A DNA stretch of 25,106 nucleotides from CAZFHP01 sp964519365 (lineage in GTDB: Bacteria; Babelota; Babeliae; Babelales; RVW-14): positions 1-25,106 of the forward strand of contig CAZFHP010000019.1 of the NCBI GenBank assembly GCA_964519365.1. Direction: 5' to 3'. Within the stretch, counting starts at the first letter, position 1, and each line of letters opens with the position of its first letter. The translations under genes and the position numbers were made by a program. The notes beneath the pieces were generated by a model. That model did not search any database. It was not told the DNA's origin and worked only from the letters and a program-made list of their open reading frames with translations. Shown here in pieces: positions 14,502-22,211 of this stretch.

Positions 14502-15079
14502 AATTTTTTTTCTAAATTTATAAATACTGTCGTTAGTTCTGGGTCAAACTGATGAGAAGCGTTTTTGTGAATAATTTCAAGCGCTTCGTGTTTTGTTTTT
14601 GGCTTGTGATAACTTCTGGGTGTTGTTAGTGCATCGTAAACGTCTGCGATTGAAACAATGCGAGCACCCCTGGGGATGGCCTGGTTTTTAAGTTTATCTG
14701 GGTATCCTGAACCATCAAACCACTCATGATGATGTTTAACAATGGGAATAATATCTTTAAACCCAGAAAAGTTATGTAAAATCATGGCCCCCGTTTCAGG
14801 GTGTTTTTTGATAATCTCAAATTCTTCAGACGTTAGGGGATCTTTCTTTTGTAAAATAGTTCTGGGAACGCTTATTTTGCCAATGTCATGAAAGAGAGCT
14901 CCATAATAAATATCGTTTTGTTTTTGTGATGATAGATCCAGAGTTTGGGAAAGCAAGTGAGCATAATGCGCTGTGTTTTGAGAGTGTCTATAAATATAGG
15001 GGTCAAGAGCTTCTAGGATACTTTTTATGGCATTAACTGCTTCGTTTATCGCATACGTTTGTGTCCATGTTTTTTTCAT
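14498..15079 (-). CDS. HD-GYP domain phosphohydrolase
   Basis: A single-domain, 193-residue HD-GYP protein with no signal peptide or membrane segment. Visible marks are RHSQNTAHYA, the metal-binding HD of FHDIGKIS (His64, Asp65), KHHHEWFDGSGYP with the GYP at 125-127, and SIADVYDALTTPRSY. The family mostly hydrolyses cyclic di-GMP or related signalling nucleotides; some members act on other phosphodiesters or have lost activity. All core residues seem present. No receiver, PAS or GAF domain is attached, so it may act in a partner complex. It lies 25 bases after the second HtrA-like gene and overlaps the J-domain gene by 4 bases, so the four are probably one transcript. Confidence 0.85.
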   Translation of the reverse strand: MKKTWTQTYAINEAVNAIKSILEALDPYIYRHSQNTAHYAHLLSQTLDLSSQKQNDIYYGALFHDIGKISVPRTILQKKDPLTSEEFEIIKKHPETGAMILHNFSGFKDIIPIVKHHHEWFDGSGYPDKLKNQAIPRGARIVSIADVYDALTTPRSYHKPKTKHEALEIIHKNASHQFDPELTTVFINLEKKL

Positions 15080-15104
15080 AGAACTTTTAGCCTTCGTTTA
15101 TATT

Positions 15105-16496
15105 TTATTTCCCATGCTTTTCCAAGAGCTTTGGCTTTTTGTATTTATGTGTTTGCATAAGCGTTTCTTCTTCTTGTACTATCTTTTCTTCAGACAAAAC
15201 AGTGAGCTTTCTACTTGTTGTCTTGAACGACAAAAATTCTTTACTTGCATTGACAGCATTTCTAAAGTCTTCAAGCGTTGTTACTTTTTGTCCGTTTACT
15301 TCTTCGATAATATCGCCAGGATATACTGTTCGTGCTTTATGTGCCTGAGAGTTGGAAAATATCGATGTTACAAGTAACCTGGGTAGCGATTGAAATTCTC
15401 TTCTGCGAAAATTTATAAGAAATGGGTTGATCTCTAAAAATTGACCGAAGTGATTTAATGCTAATTCCATGACCACCATGCCACCAACAGCTTCATAATC
15501 TATGGTTTCGTGTCGAGGATAAATAATCCTAATAGGTAAAGGCTCAAGCAAATCAAACGAAAAGCTTAATTCTTTTTTTACGCCTTTACGATAAATAAGC
15601 AAATCGATTTTTTCACCGATGCTGACTCGATTAAGCAAGTCGACGAGAAATACTTTATCTTCACACCATTGTACATTTGCTTGTCCGTACATATCCAGTT
15701 CGATGCCATTTATTTTATAGAGCATGTCGCCTTCTTGAACGCCAGCTTTGTGAAATAAAAGATCTTTGTAAACGTACGAAACATATAATCCTCCGGGTTC
15801 AGGATTATTTAAAAATTTGAGCATATCGTGTGTAGCGTAATTTAGCTCGCAGCCGAGCATGGGCTGACGTAAGAGCTTTACTTTATGAAGATCGTGAATA
15901 ATATTTTTAACGTCGCTAATAGGTGTAACATAGCCAACGCTTTGAGCTTCAGGAATTATGGCAGTATTTATGCCAATTACTTTACCATCTTTGTCAAGTG
16001 TAGGGCCGCCAGAGTTGCCAGGATTAAGCGCTGCAGTCATTTGAATAAACGACTGTCCCATAACGTTTTGCCGGCCACTAATAATCCCCTGAGTTGTTTT
16101 TAGTGCATCTTGCCCCAGGGGGTAACCAACAGCAATAATCTCTTGTGTTCTTTTAAGCTGATCAGAGTCGCCAATTTCTAAGCATTCGATTTTTCCTAGC
16201 TGCTTTTGTATAAGCGACATTGCTTCTTCTGTTGGTTTGAGCAATGCAAGATCTCGTTCGGGACAAACGCCGACGATATTCATATCAAACCGTTCTTGGC
16301 CCAGGGCAGGAATTTGAATTTTAATACTTGCTGCTTCGTTAATGACATGAAAGCTTGTTGCCATGTGCCCTTCTGTGTCAATAAAAAAGCCCGTTCCAAC
16401 AACTTTGACTTGATCTGGGGCTTTATAGGGCTGTAGCCAATTAAACGGCGATGCTTCAACAAAGATTTGAGCAACAGCGTTATGTCCATTTTCCAT
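15105..16496 (-). CDS. HtrA/DegP-like serine protease, copy lacking a signal peptide
   Basis: A 463-residue trypsin-fold protease with the full triad: His50 in TSFHVI, Asp82 in ERDLALL, Ser162 in PGNSGGP. A first PDZ-like domain follows (LGCELNY..., GGLYVSYVYKD, AGVQEGDMLYKING), and a second near the C-terminus (ARTVYPGDIIEEVNGQKV). It is a tandem copy of the gene just upstream, but begins right at the protease domain (MENGHNAVAQIFVEA) with no export signal, so it is predicted cytoplasmic. Its AGGGAG ribosome site lies inside the last codons of the upstream gene, with 4 bases between stop and start, pointing to coupled translation. Known relatives degrade or refold damaged envelope proteins. 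The loss of the leader is unusual. Confidence 0.85.
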   Translation of the reverse strand: MENGHNAVAQIFVEASPFNWLQPYKAPDQVKVVGTGFFIDTEGHMATSFHVINEAASIKIQIPALGQERFDMNIVGVCPERDLALLKPTEEAMSLIQKQLGKIECLEIGDSDQLKRTQEIIAVGYPLGQDALKTTQGIISGRQNVMGQSFIQMTAALNPGNSGGPTLDKDGKVIGINTAIIPEAQSVGYVTPISDVKNIIHDLHKVKLLRQPMLGCELNYATHDMLKFLNNPEPGGLYVSYVYKDLLFHKAGVQEGDMLYKINGIELDMYGQANVQWCEDKVFLVDLLNRVSIGEKIDLLIYRKGVKKELSFSFDLLEPLPIRIIYPRHETIDYEAVGGMVVMELALNHFGQFLEINPFLINFRRREFQSLPRLLVTSIFSNSQAHKARTVYPGDIIEEVNGQKVTTLEDFRNAVNASKEFLSFKTTSRKLTVLSEEKIVQEEETLMQTHKYKKPKLLEKHGK

Positions 16497-16500
16497 TATT

Positions 16501-18069
16501 TTACTCCCTTTCTTTTTTGTGTAATTTTGAGCTTAATTTTTTTTCTAATTCAATAACAAGCTTTGATTTTTTGTAAACATATTTTTGAGAAAGATCATCT
16601 TCGTCTTCTAAAATTTTTTCAAGTGACAAGACCATAAGTTTTTTATTCTCTCGCTTAAAACTTGCGAACTTTTTTGTTTTTTTAATAGCGTTTCTAAAAT
16701 CACTGAGCGTCAGTACTTTTTCTTGATTAACTTCTGTTAGAACATTTCCAGGATACACGACTCGTGCTTGACGTGCCTGTGAGTTTGGAAACACATGTGT
16801 GATAACAAGCTTCGGTTCATAACGATTTTTACGTTTCCAGTATTTGACAAAATACGGTATAGAATCTTCAAAGATACTCACGTGATTTAACGTTAGTTCC
16901 ATGATAACCATGCCGCCAATAATCTCGTAATCGACTTTTTCAAATTCAGGATATATCGTTCGAATGGGTAGTTGTTTTGTTAAATCAAAATTAAAACTTA
17001 CGTCTTTTTTTTCGCCGTTTCTATAGAACGTGATAGAAATTTTTTCCCTGAGTTTAAATCGATTTAAAAGGGCGACAATAGGAACTTTGTCTTCGCTCCA
17101 TGGGACATTTGTCTCGCCATATCTGTCAAACGTGTTTCCGTTAATCGTATAGATCATGTCACCTGCTTTAACGCCAGCTTTTTCAAGTAACGTGTTTTTG
17201 TAAACGCGAGAAAGATAGAGCCCGCCAGGCTTTGGGTTCTTTAAATATTCTGTTAACTCAGGGGTCCCCTTGTTCATTGAAAAGCCTAATATTGGCTTGT
17301 GTAAAAATTTAGCCTTGTGCAGCTCTGTGATAACGTTTTTAACATCGTTAATGGGGATAATATACCCAACGCTTTGTGCCCGTGAAATACTTGCTGTGTT
17401 AATCCCAATAACGTCGCCATGTTTGTTCAGCGACGGCCCACCTGAGCTGCCGTTATTAATAGCAGCTGTAATTTGAATATACGATTCGCCTGACATGTTT
17501 TCGCGCCCACTGACAATTCCCTGGGTGCTTTTTAGTTTTTCTTGTCCCAACGGGTATCCTAAAGCAAGCACTTCTTGTGTGCGTACGACTTTGTCAGAAT
17601 CGCCAAGTTTCAAAAACGGGATTTTCCCGAGTTTTTTAACAATAGTCTTGCGAGCTTCTGGTGTAAGCTTAAGCAAAGTAACATCTCGGTCAGGGCTTAC
17701 CCCAATAACATCGACGTCAAATCGTTCTTTACCAAAAGATGGTATTTGAATTTTGACACTTGCTGCTTCGTCAATGACGTGAAAGTTTGAAACCAGATGC
17801 CCCTGGGTGTCAATAAAAAAGCCGGTCCCCCATGCTTGTTCTTGCTTCGGCGACTTAAATGGCTCAAGCCAGTTAAACTCTGATGTTTGAACAAACAGTT
17901 GCACAACCGTGTCTTTTGCGGTCTTTTGTGCTGCGCGCCATGGTAACATGTCAGCAATAATATTATTTGTTTCTTTTGCTATTTTTTCTTTGCCATAGCT
18001 TGCTTGAAAACTCAAAATAAGTATTACGCTTATTATTTTTGTTAAGCGCATATTGTTTATGCGTTGCAT
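16501..18069 (-). CDS. HtrA/DegP-like secreted serine protease
   Basis: A 522-residue protein with a signal peptide (MRLTKIISVILILSFQASYG, ending near residue 26), a trypsin-like domain and two PDZ-like domains. The triad is His97 in SNFHVI, Asp129 in DRDVTLL, and Ser209 in NNGSSGGPS. The usual GNSGG is GSSGG here, with the catalytic Ser kept. PDZ marks are ILGFSMN, GGLYLSRVYKNTLLEKAGV, and later VVYPGNVLTEVN. ATG 18069 is chosen because AAAGGG lies 5 bases upstream; an in-frame ATG-type start at 18102 adds a charged leader. It is the first of two adjacent paralogues and heads the HtrA-HtrA-HD-GYP-J cluster. I expect a periplasmic protease/chaperone; a role outside the cell is possible, as some intracellular bacteria export HtrA. 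Confidence 0.88.
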   Translation of the reverse strand: MQRINNMRLTKIISVILILSFQASYGKEKIAKETNNIIADMLPWRAAQKTAKDTVVQLFVQTSEFNWLEPFKSPKQEQAWGTGFFIDTQGHLVSNFHVIDEAASVKIQIPSFGKERFDVDVIGVSPDRDVTLLKLTPEARKTIVKKLGKIPFLKLGDSDKVVRTQEVLALGYPLGQEKLKSTQGIVSGRENMSGESYIQITAAINNGSSGGPSLNKHGDVIGINTASISRAQSVGYIIPINDVKNVITELHKAKFLHKPILGFSMNKGTPELTEYLKNPKPGGLYLSRVYKNTLLEKAGVKAGDMIYTINGNTFDRYGETNVPWSEDKVPIVALLNRFKLREKISITFYRNGEKKDVSFNFDLTKQLPIRTIYPEFEKVDYEIIGGMVIMELTLNHVSIFEDSIPYFVKYWKRKNRYEPKLVITHVFPNSQARQARVVYPGNVLTEVNQEKVLTLSDFRNAIKKTKKFASFKRENKKLMVLSLEKILEDEDDLSQKYVYKKSKLVIELEKKLSSKLHKKERE

Positions 18070-18225
18070 GAAAACCCTTTCGTCTTTTTTTCTTTTTAGC
18101 AAAGCACAAGCAATCTTATGATTTCAACTATTTGTGTTGTTTGGTTGTGTTGTTTGGAAAATAAAAGACGATAGAATGTGCTTTTTACTTTGAGTGTGTT
18201 GAGATTATTTTAATGAGCGGGCGTA

Positions 18226-19929
18226 TTATGAGCTTTCTTTGATTAAAACTTCTTTGCCTTCAAATGCTATTGCGAGCTTAACAATTTTTTTAATTTTTCG
18301 ATCATGTAATTCTTGCTCGTATTGTTTTTCTTCGATTTGCTTAAGTGCGTTTGCGGCCGCTGTTTCGAGTGTTTCGTTTTCAGTTGTATCGACTTTTTTG
18401 AATTCGATAATAACACCGCATATTTTTGTTTCTCGAGGTATGATCATGACATCATAGCGTCCAAAACCACTTTCTCTGTTCGATTTTATTTCATGTGTTT
18501 GGTTTAAGCTAACAAGCATCCCCAATACAAATGCGTGATAAAAACGTTCGGGTTCATTGTTGCCCACATCAAAGAAACTAAAACTTCGAATAACAGTTTT
18601 GGTGAATAATTGTTTAAACGTTTTGATATCACCGGTTACTAAGCTTTTGAGCATGTTGTTATATTGTTGCCCTCCTAGTGTATCAGTAAACCAACGAGTA
18701 ATTGTATTTTCAAAAAACCACAAAACTTCTTCATTAGGGATTTGTAAATCGGCATATGTTGTTCTTTTTATTAAACGCTGATTTGTAAAGGTCAAGTAAC
18801 CAGAGAAGAGCAAGAAGTTCCAAGTAGCTGTTGTTGTTCGCTCGAAGACGTCAGTAAAAATAATATTTTCATTGAGTTCTTTTGTTACTGGTTTGTTGGT
18901 AATAAGATCTTCGATGTCTTCTTTAAAAGATTCGTCAGCATGGGTAATGAGATCTCTGATAATTATATTATCGCTGACGTTAACCCAATATGGCTTGAGT
19001 TGCCCTTTGTTGTCGACACAACTAATAATTGACCATGGATTGTAAATAGTTGTAGATCCACTTGTGTATCCGTTGTACCAGTGTTGAATATTGTTGTTTT
19101 TATGGTCAATATTATAATCAACAAATATTTGAGTGACTTCTTGTTCTGTTAACCCAAATTTGTCAGCATAAAAATCGCTTGCCAGAGAACATATCTTAAG
19201 ATTGTTTAGACCACTAAAAATACTTTCTTTTGATACTCGTAGTATACCAGTAAGCAGACCACATTCAAGATTCGAGTTGTTTTTTAACCCAGCACTGAGA
19301 AATATTTTCATGAAATTAACAACATTGTCGTAGTATTTATGCATGAATCCTGCATGAATGGGTGCATCGTATTCGTCAATCAAAATAATGGGCTTTTGTT
19401 TGTGATAATCATGAAGGTAATGTGAAAGATCAGCAAGAGATGTTTCATAAGAAACTTGGGATGCTTTTTCTGTGATAATTTTTGTATACGCTTGTTTTTG
19501 AAACTCACTAAGAGTATGTGATTTAAGAAGATAATCATGTCGTTTGAATTCTTGAGCAATGAGTTTTTGCATATGTTCAAAACATTTTTGCCACATCATG
19601 CTTTTGATATTTTTGAATGTCAAAGTAATAACAGGGAATTTCCCCTGAAGTTCCATGATCTCTGGATGTTGTTCAATTGTTAAGCCGTTAAAAAGATGTC
19701 TGTGAGATTCTTCTGCTTCATGTTTTTCAAAAAAATATTTGAACATTGATATATTGAGTGTTTTGCCGAAACGTCGAGGTCTTGGAATGAGTGTTGCTTC
19801 AGCTCTATTTTCCCAAAATTCTTTGATCATCAATGTTTTATCAACATAGTAACAATCTTGCTCGATAATTTTTTTAAAATTATCCATGCCAACCGGCAAA
19901 CGTTTTTTCTTTTGCATTTTTTTATTCAT
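18226..19929 (-). CDS. DUF1703-type AAA-ATPase with C-terminal PD-(D/E)XK domain, copy 1
   Basis: A 567-residue protein of the AAA-ATPase_like plus PDDEXK_9 architecture. It begins with LPVGMDNFKKIIEQDCYYVDK, then the degenerate Walker A PRPRRFGKT (about 49-57), and Walker B IILIDEYDAPI near 200. The C-terminal region has GFGRYDVMIIP and GVIIEFKKVD, the D...E-x-K core of the nuclease fold, followed by ALKQIEEKQYEQEL. The family is abundant in Bacteroidetes, spirochaetes and Clostridia. Its role is unproven and a function linked to conflict or mobile DNA is often proposed. ATG 19929 is chosen because GAGG lies 7 bases upstream; a TTG at 19935 is alternative. It shares most residues with the next gene upstream. 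Confidence 0.88.
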   Translation of the reverse strand: MNKKMQKKKRLPVGMDNFKKIIEQDCYYVDKTLMIKEFWENRAEATLIPRPRRFGKTLNISMFKYFFEKHEAEESHRHLFNGLTIEQHPEIMELQGKFPVITLTFKNIKSMMWQKCFEHMQKLIAQEFKRHDYLLKSHTLSEFQKQAYTKIITEKASQVSYETSLADLSHYLHDYHKQKPIILIDEYDAPIHAGFMHKYYDNVVNFMKIFLSAGLKNNSNLECGLLTGILRVSKESIFSGLNNLKICSLASDFYADKFGLTEQEVTQIFVDYNIDHKNNNIQHWYNGYTSGSTTIYNPWSIISCVDNKGQLKPYWVNVSDNIIIRDLITHADESFKEDIEDLITNKPVTKELNENIIFTDVFERTTTATWNFLLFSGYLTFTNQRLIKRTTYADLQIPNEEVLWFFENTITRWFTDTLGGQQYNNMLKSLVTGDIKTFKQLFTKTVIRSFSFFDVGNNEPERFYHAFVLGMLVSLNQTHEIKSNRESGFGRYDVMIIPRETKICGVIIEFKKVDTTENETLETAAANALKQIEEKQYEQELHDRKIKKIVKLAIAFEGKEVLIKESS

Positions 19930-20036
19930 CTTCAAGCCTCTCCTGTTTGTATAAGCACTTTTTATGAAACTTTTTAACAGGGCTTAGTGTATCATACCCT
20001 ATACGATTTACAGATATCTTTCTCAGAACATTAACT

Positions 20037-20055
20037 TAACGTGAATTCGATAATT
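20037..20055 (+). repeat. Dispersed repeat end, copy at 20037 (partner at 5975)
   Basis: AACGTGAATTCGATAATTC, 17 of 19 bases identical to the copy that interrupts the toxin fragment near 5975. It lies between the two DUF1703-type genes, just before a hairpin-bearing GC-rich repeat. Confidence 0.45.
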
Positions 20056-20095
20056 CCAAAAACTCCCAAAGTTTTACCTGCCATCAACCAGGAAG

Positions 20096-20131
20096 TTTTT
20101 CCGGCCGTCTTCGAGCCGGGATCTATCTTAA
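20096..20131 (+). repeat. Left arm of a 36-base inverted repeat around DUF1703-type copy 2
   Basis: Pairs with 22019-22054 in inverted orientation, 34 of 36 bases identical. The core at 20101-20123 (CCGGCC...GGGATC) is a 23-base perfect match. It is strikingly GC-rich for this DNA. Each arm can also fold on itself (CCGGC/GCCGG). Confidence 0.85.
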
Positions 20132-20154
20132 AAATCCCCACGGCTGTGCTTATA

Positions 20155-21876
20155 TTACTCGAGCGTTTTGATTAAAACCTCTTTTCCCTCAAATGCGATA
20201 CCGAGTTTAAAAATATTCGTGATCCCACGGGCCGTAAGCTCGTGTTCATATTGTTTTTCCTCGATTTGCGCAAGAGCGTTATCAGCCGCGCTTTCAAGTG
20301 TTTCCTGTTCAGTTTCGTCGACGGTTTTAAATTCGATGATAATCCCGAGTTTGCTTATGTCATGGGGAATGACCATGACATCATAACGGCCAATGCCACT
20401 TTCACGATTTGAAATAATTTGATGTGTTTGGCTTAGGCTGACAAGCATGCCTAAAACAAATGCGTGATAAAAGCGTTCGGGTTCATTTTTGCCGACATCG
20501 AAGAAGCTAAAAGTTTGCATAACGGTTTTTGTGAATAACTTGCTAAACGTTTTACTATCACCTGTTACGAGACTTTGAAGCATACAATTGTAGTACTGTT
20601 CGCCTAAGCGATCTTTAAACCATTGGCGGATTGTATTTTTGAAAAAAGACAAAACTTCTTTGTTTGGTATTTTAAAATCTGCTTTTGTTGTTTCTTCGAT
20701 TAAACGTTGATTTGTAAACGTAAGATATCCAGAGAACAGCAAGAAATTCCAGGTAGCGTCAGTTGTTCGTTCAAAGACATCAGAGAATATGATATTCTCG
20801 TTAAGGGGCTTGCAAATAGATTTACCTGATATGAGTGTTTCGATATCTGTTTTGAGTGATTCATCAGCACGAGTTATCAGGTCTTTGATAATTTTGTTTG
20901 TGCTTACGTTGACCCAATATGGTTGAAGTTTGCCATAGTTATCCACGCAGTTAATAATAGACCATGGGTTGTAGATTGTATATTGACCGCTAGTATATCC
21001 GTTGTACCAGTCTTTAATATCGTTACTTGCATGTCTAATATTGTAGTCAGCAAATATTTGTGTAACTTCAGGTTCTATTAGGCCAAATTTATCAGCATAA
21101 AATGTACTTGTGAAAGAGCAGATTTTAAGGTTATTAAGCCCGCTAAAGATGCTTTCTTTAGAAACGCGTAAGATTCCTGTAAGCACGCTCCATTCAAGAT
21201 ATTTGTTGTCTTTGAGGCCACCACTGAGAAATGTTTTCATGAAGTCAACAACGTCATCATAATAACCATTGAGAAAGCCGGCATGAATTGGTGCGTCATA
21301 TTCGTCGATAAGAATTATTGGCTTTTGGTTATGATAGTCATGAAGATACTTTGAAAGATTTTTTAGTGCGTTTTCATAATCTTCTGAAACAGCATCAAGA
21401 GAAATAATGTCGTTAAATAACTTTTTTTGTTGCTCAGTTAGGGTTTGGGTATCAAGGAGATAGTTATGGCGTTCATATTCGTCTATGATTAACCGTTTTA
21501 TTTTATGCAAGCATGACGTGTATTTTTTACTTTTGACATCTTTGAATGTTAACGCAATGACAGGGAATGTTCCTTGGAGTTGCATTATTTCTGGATAGGG
21601 TTCGATTTTCAGGCCCGTAAAAAGATGTCGATGAGATTCTTCTGTGCCTTGAATTTTGTCCGGGGCAGGGATTTCAAAGAAGTATTGCAGCATTGACATA
21701 TTAAGTGTCTTTCCAAAGCGTCGAGGCCGTGGGATGAGGGTTGCTTCGGCTCTATTTTCCCAAAGTTCTTTGATAAAGAGTGTCTTGTCAACGTAGTAAC
21801 AATCTTGCTCAATGATTTTTTTAAAATCGTGAATACCAACAGGCAATCGTTTCCGCTTGTTTGGTTTTATGGCCAT
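20155..21876 (-). CDS. DUF1703-type AAA-ATPase with C-terminal PD-(D/E)XK domain, copy 2
   Basis: A 573-residue paralogue of the gene at 18226, collinear throughout. It has LPVGIHDFKKIIEQDCYYVDK, PRPRRFGKTLNMSM as Walker A, IILIDEYDAPI as Walker B, DVFERTTDATWNFLLFSGY in the middle, and GIGRYDVMVIP plus GIIIEFKTVDE as the nuclease-like core. It differs mainly by a short insertion (IPAPDKIQGTEESH against EKHEAEESH) and point changes. AGGAGA lies 5 bases before ATG 21876. The gene sits exactly inside a 36-base inverted repeat (20096-20131 and 22019-22054), so it may have arrived, or been copied, as a mobile unit. There is no transposase in the interval. The biochemical role is unknown. Confidence 0.88.
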   Translation of the reverse strand: MAIKPNKRKRLPVGIHDFKKIIEQDCYYVDKTLFIKELWENRAEATLIPRPRRFGKTLNMSMLQYFFEIPAPDKIQGTEESHRHLFTGLKIEPYPEIMQLQGTFPVIALTFKDVKSKKYTSCLHKIKRLIIDEYERHNYLLDTQTLTEQQKKLFNDIISLDAVSEDYENALKNLSKYLHDYHNQKPIILIDEYDAPIHAGFLNGYYDDVVDFMKTFLSGGLKDNKYLEWSVLTGILRVSKESIFSGLNNLKICSFTSTFYADKFGLIEPEVTQIFADYNIRHASNDIKDWYNGYTSGQYTIYNPWSIINCVDNYGKLQPYWVNVSTNKIIKDLITRADESLKTDIETLISGKSICKPLNENIIFSDVFERTTDATWNFLLFSGYLTFTNQRLIEETTKADFKIPNKEVLSFFKNTIRQWFKDRLGEQYYNCMLQSLVTGDSKTFSKLFTKTVMQTFSFFDVGKNEPERFYHAFVLGMLVSLSQTHQIISNRESGIGRYDVMVIPHDISKLGIIIEFKTVDETEQETLESAADNALAQIEEKQYEHELTARGITNIFKLGIAFEGKEVLIKTLE

Positions 21877-22018
21877 GTTTGTCTCCTACTGGATTAAGTT
21901 TACGGGACTGGGCTGAATCTTCATATGCATCTTTTGCTTGAATTAAGTATATCATGTTTTGCATGGGCTTGCATCTATGGCTGTTTGAGCTATTCCAGAA
22001 CTCAATGGACAAAATGTA

Positions 22019-22054
22019 TTAAGATGGATCCCGGCTCGAAGACGGCCGGGAAAA
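22019..22054 (-). repeat. Right arm of the 36-base inverted repeat around DUF1703-type copy 2
   Basis: Inverted match to 20096-20131, with the 23-base perfect core at 22027-22049. It is followed at once by a tandem echo: GACGGCCGGGAAAAT occurs at 22041-22055 and again at 22064-22078. Confidence 0.85.
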
Positions 22055-22078
22055 TTTTGGGTCGACGGCCGGGAAAAT
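22041..22078 (+). repeat. 15-base direct repeat, two copies
   Basis: GACGGCCGGGAAAAT at 22041-22055 and 22064-22078, separated by TTTGGGTC. The first copy overlaps the right inverted-repeat arm, so the unit looks like part of a wider GC-rich repeat family. Confidence 0.7.
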
Positions 22079-22143
22079 CTCTTTTGAGCAGCCGTAGGCG
22101 TAGCGAGTTTTTTATCATACAAGGGTGAGCGGGAGATGGTTTG

Positions 22144-22168
22144 TTCTTTTTGCGATTTGCAAAAAGAA
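22144..22168 (-). terminator. Probable terminator hairpin downstream of hisS
   Basis: A perfect 10-bp stem TTCTTTTTGC/GCAAAAAGAA around a 5-base loop, 44 bases past the hisS stop on the minus strand. It is AT-rich with no long T tail, so its strength is uncertain. Confidence 0.4.
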
Positions 22169-22211
22169 TCTTCTTAATCCTTCTTATCCTGTAAATCGTG
22201 GTTCAGACAAG
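22169..22211. repeat. Possible intergenic repeat directly after hisS
   Basis: The stretch AATCCTTCTTATCCTGTAAA followed by TCGTGGTTCAGAC resembles, from memory, a short intergenic sequence common in many bacterial genomes (ATCCTTTTAATCCTGTAAAT type, ending in TTCAGAC). It ends 2-3 bases before the hisS stop. The recognition is from memory only. Confidence 0.3.

Noticed and set aside
15027..15377. Plus-strand frames opposite the HtrA-like and DUF1703-type genes
   Set aside because: They mirror strong minus-strand genes with clear motifs and have no ribosome binding site or known domain.
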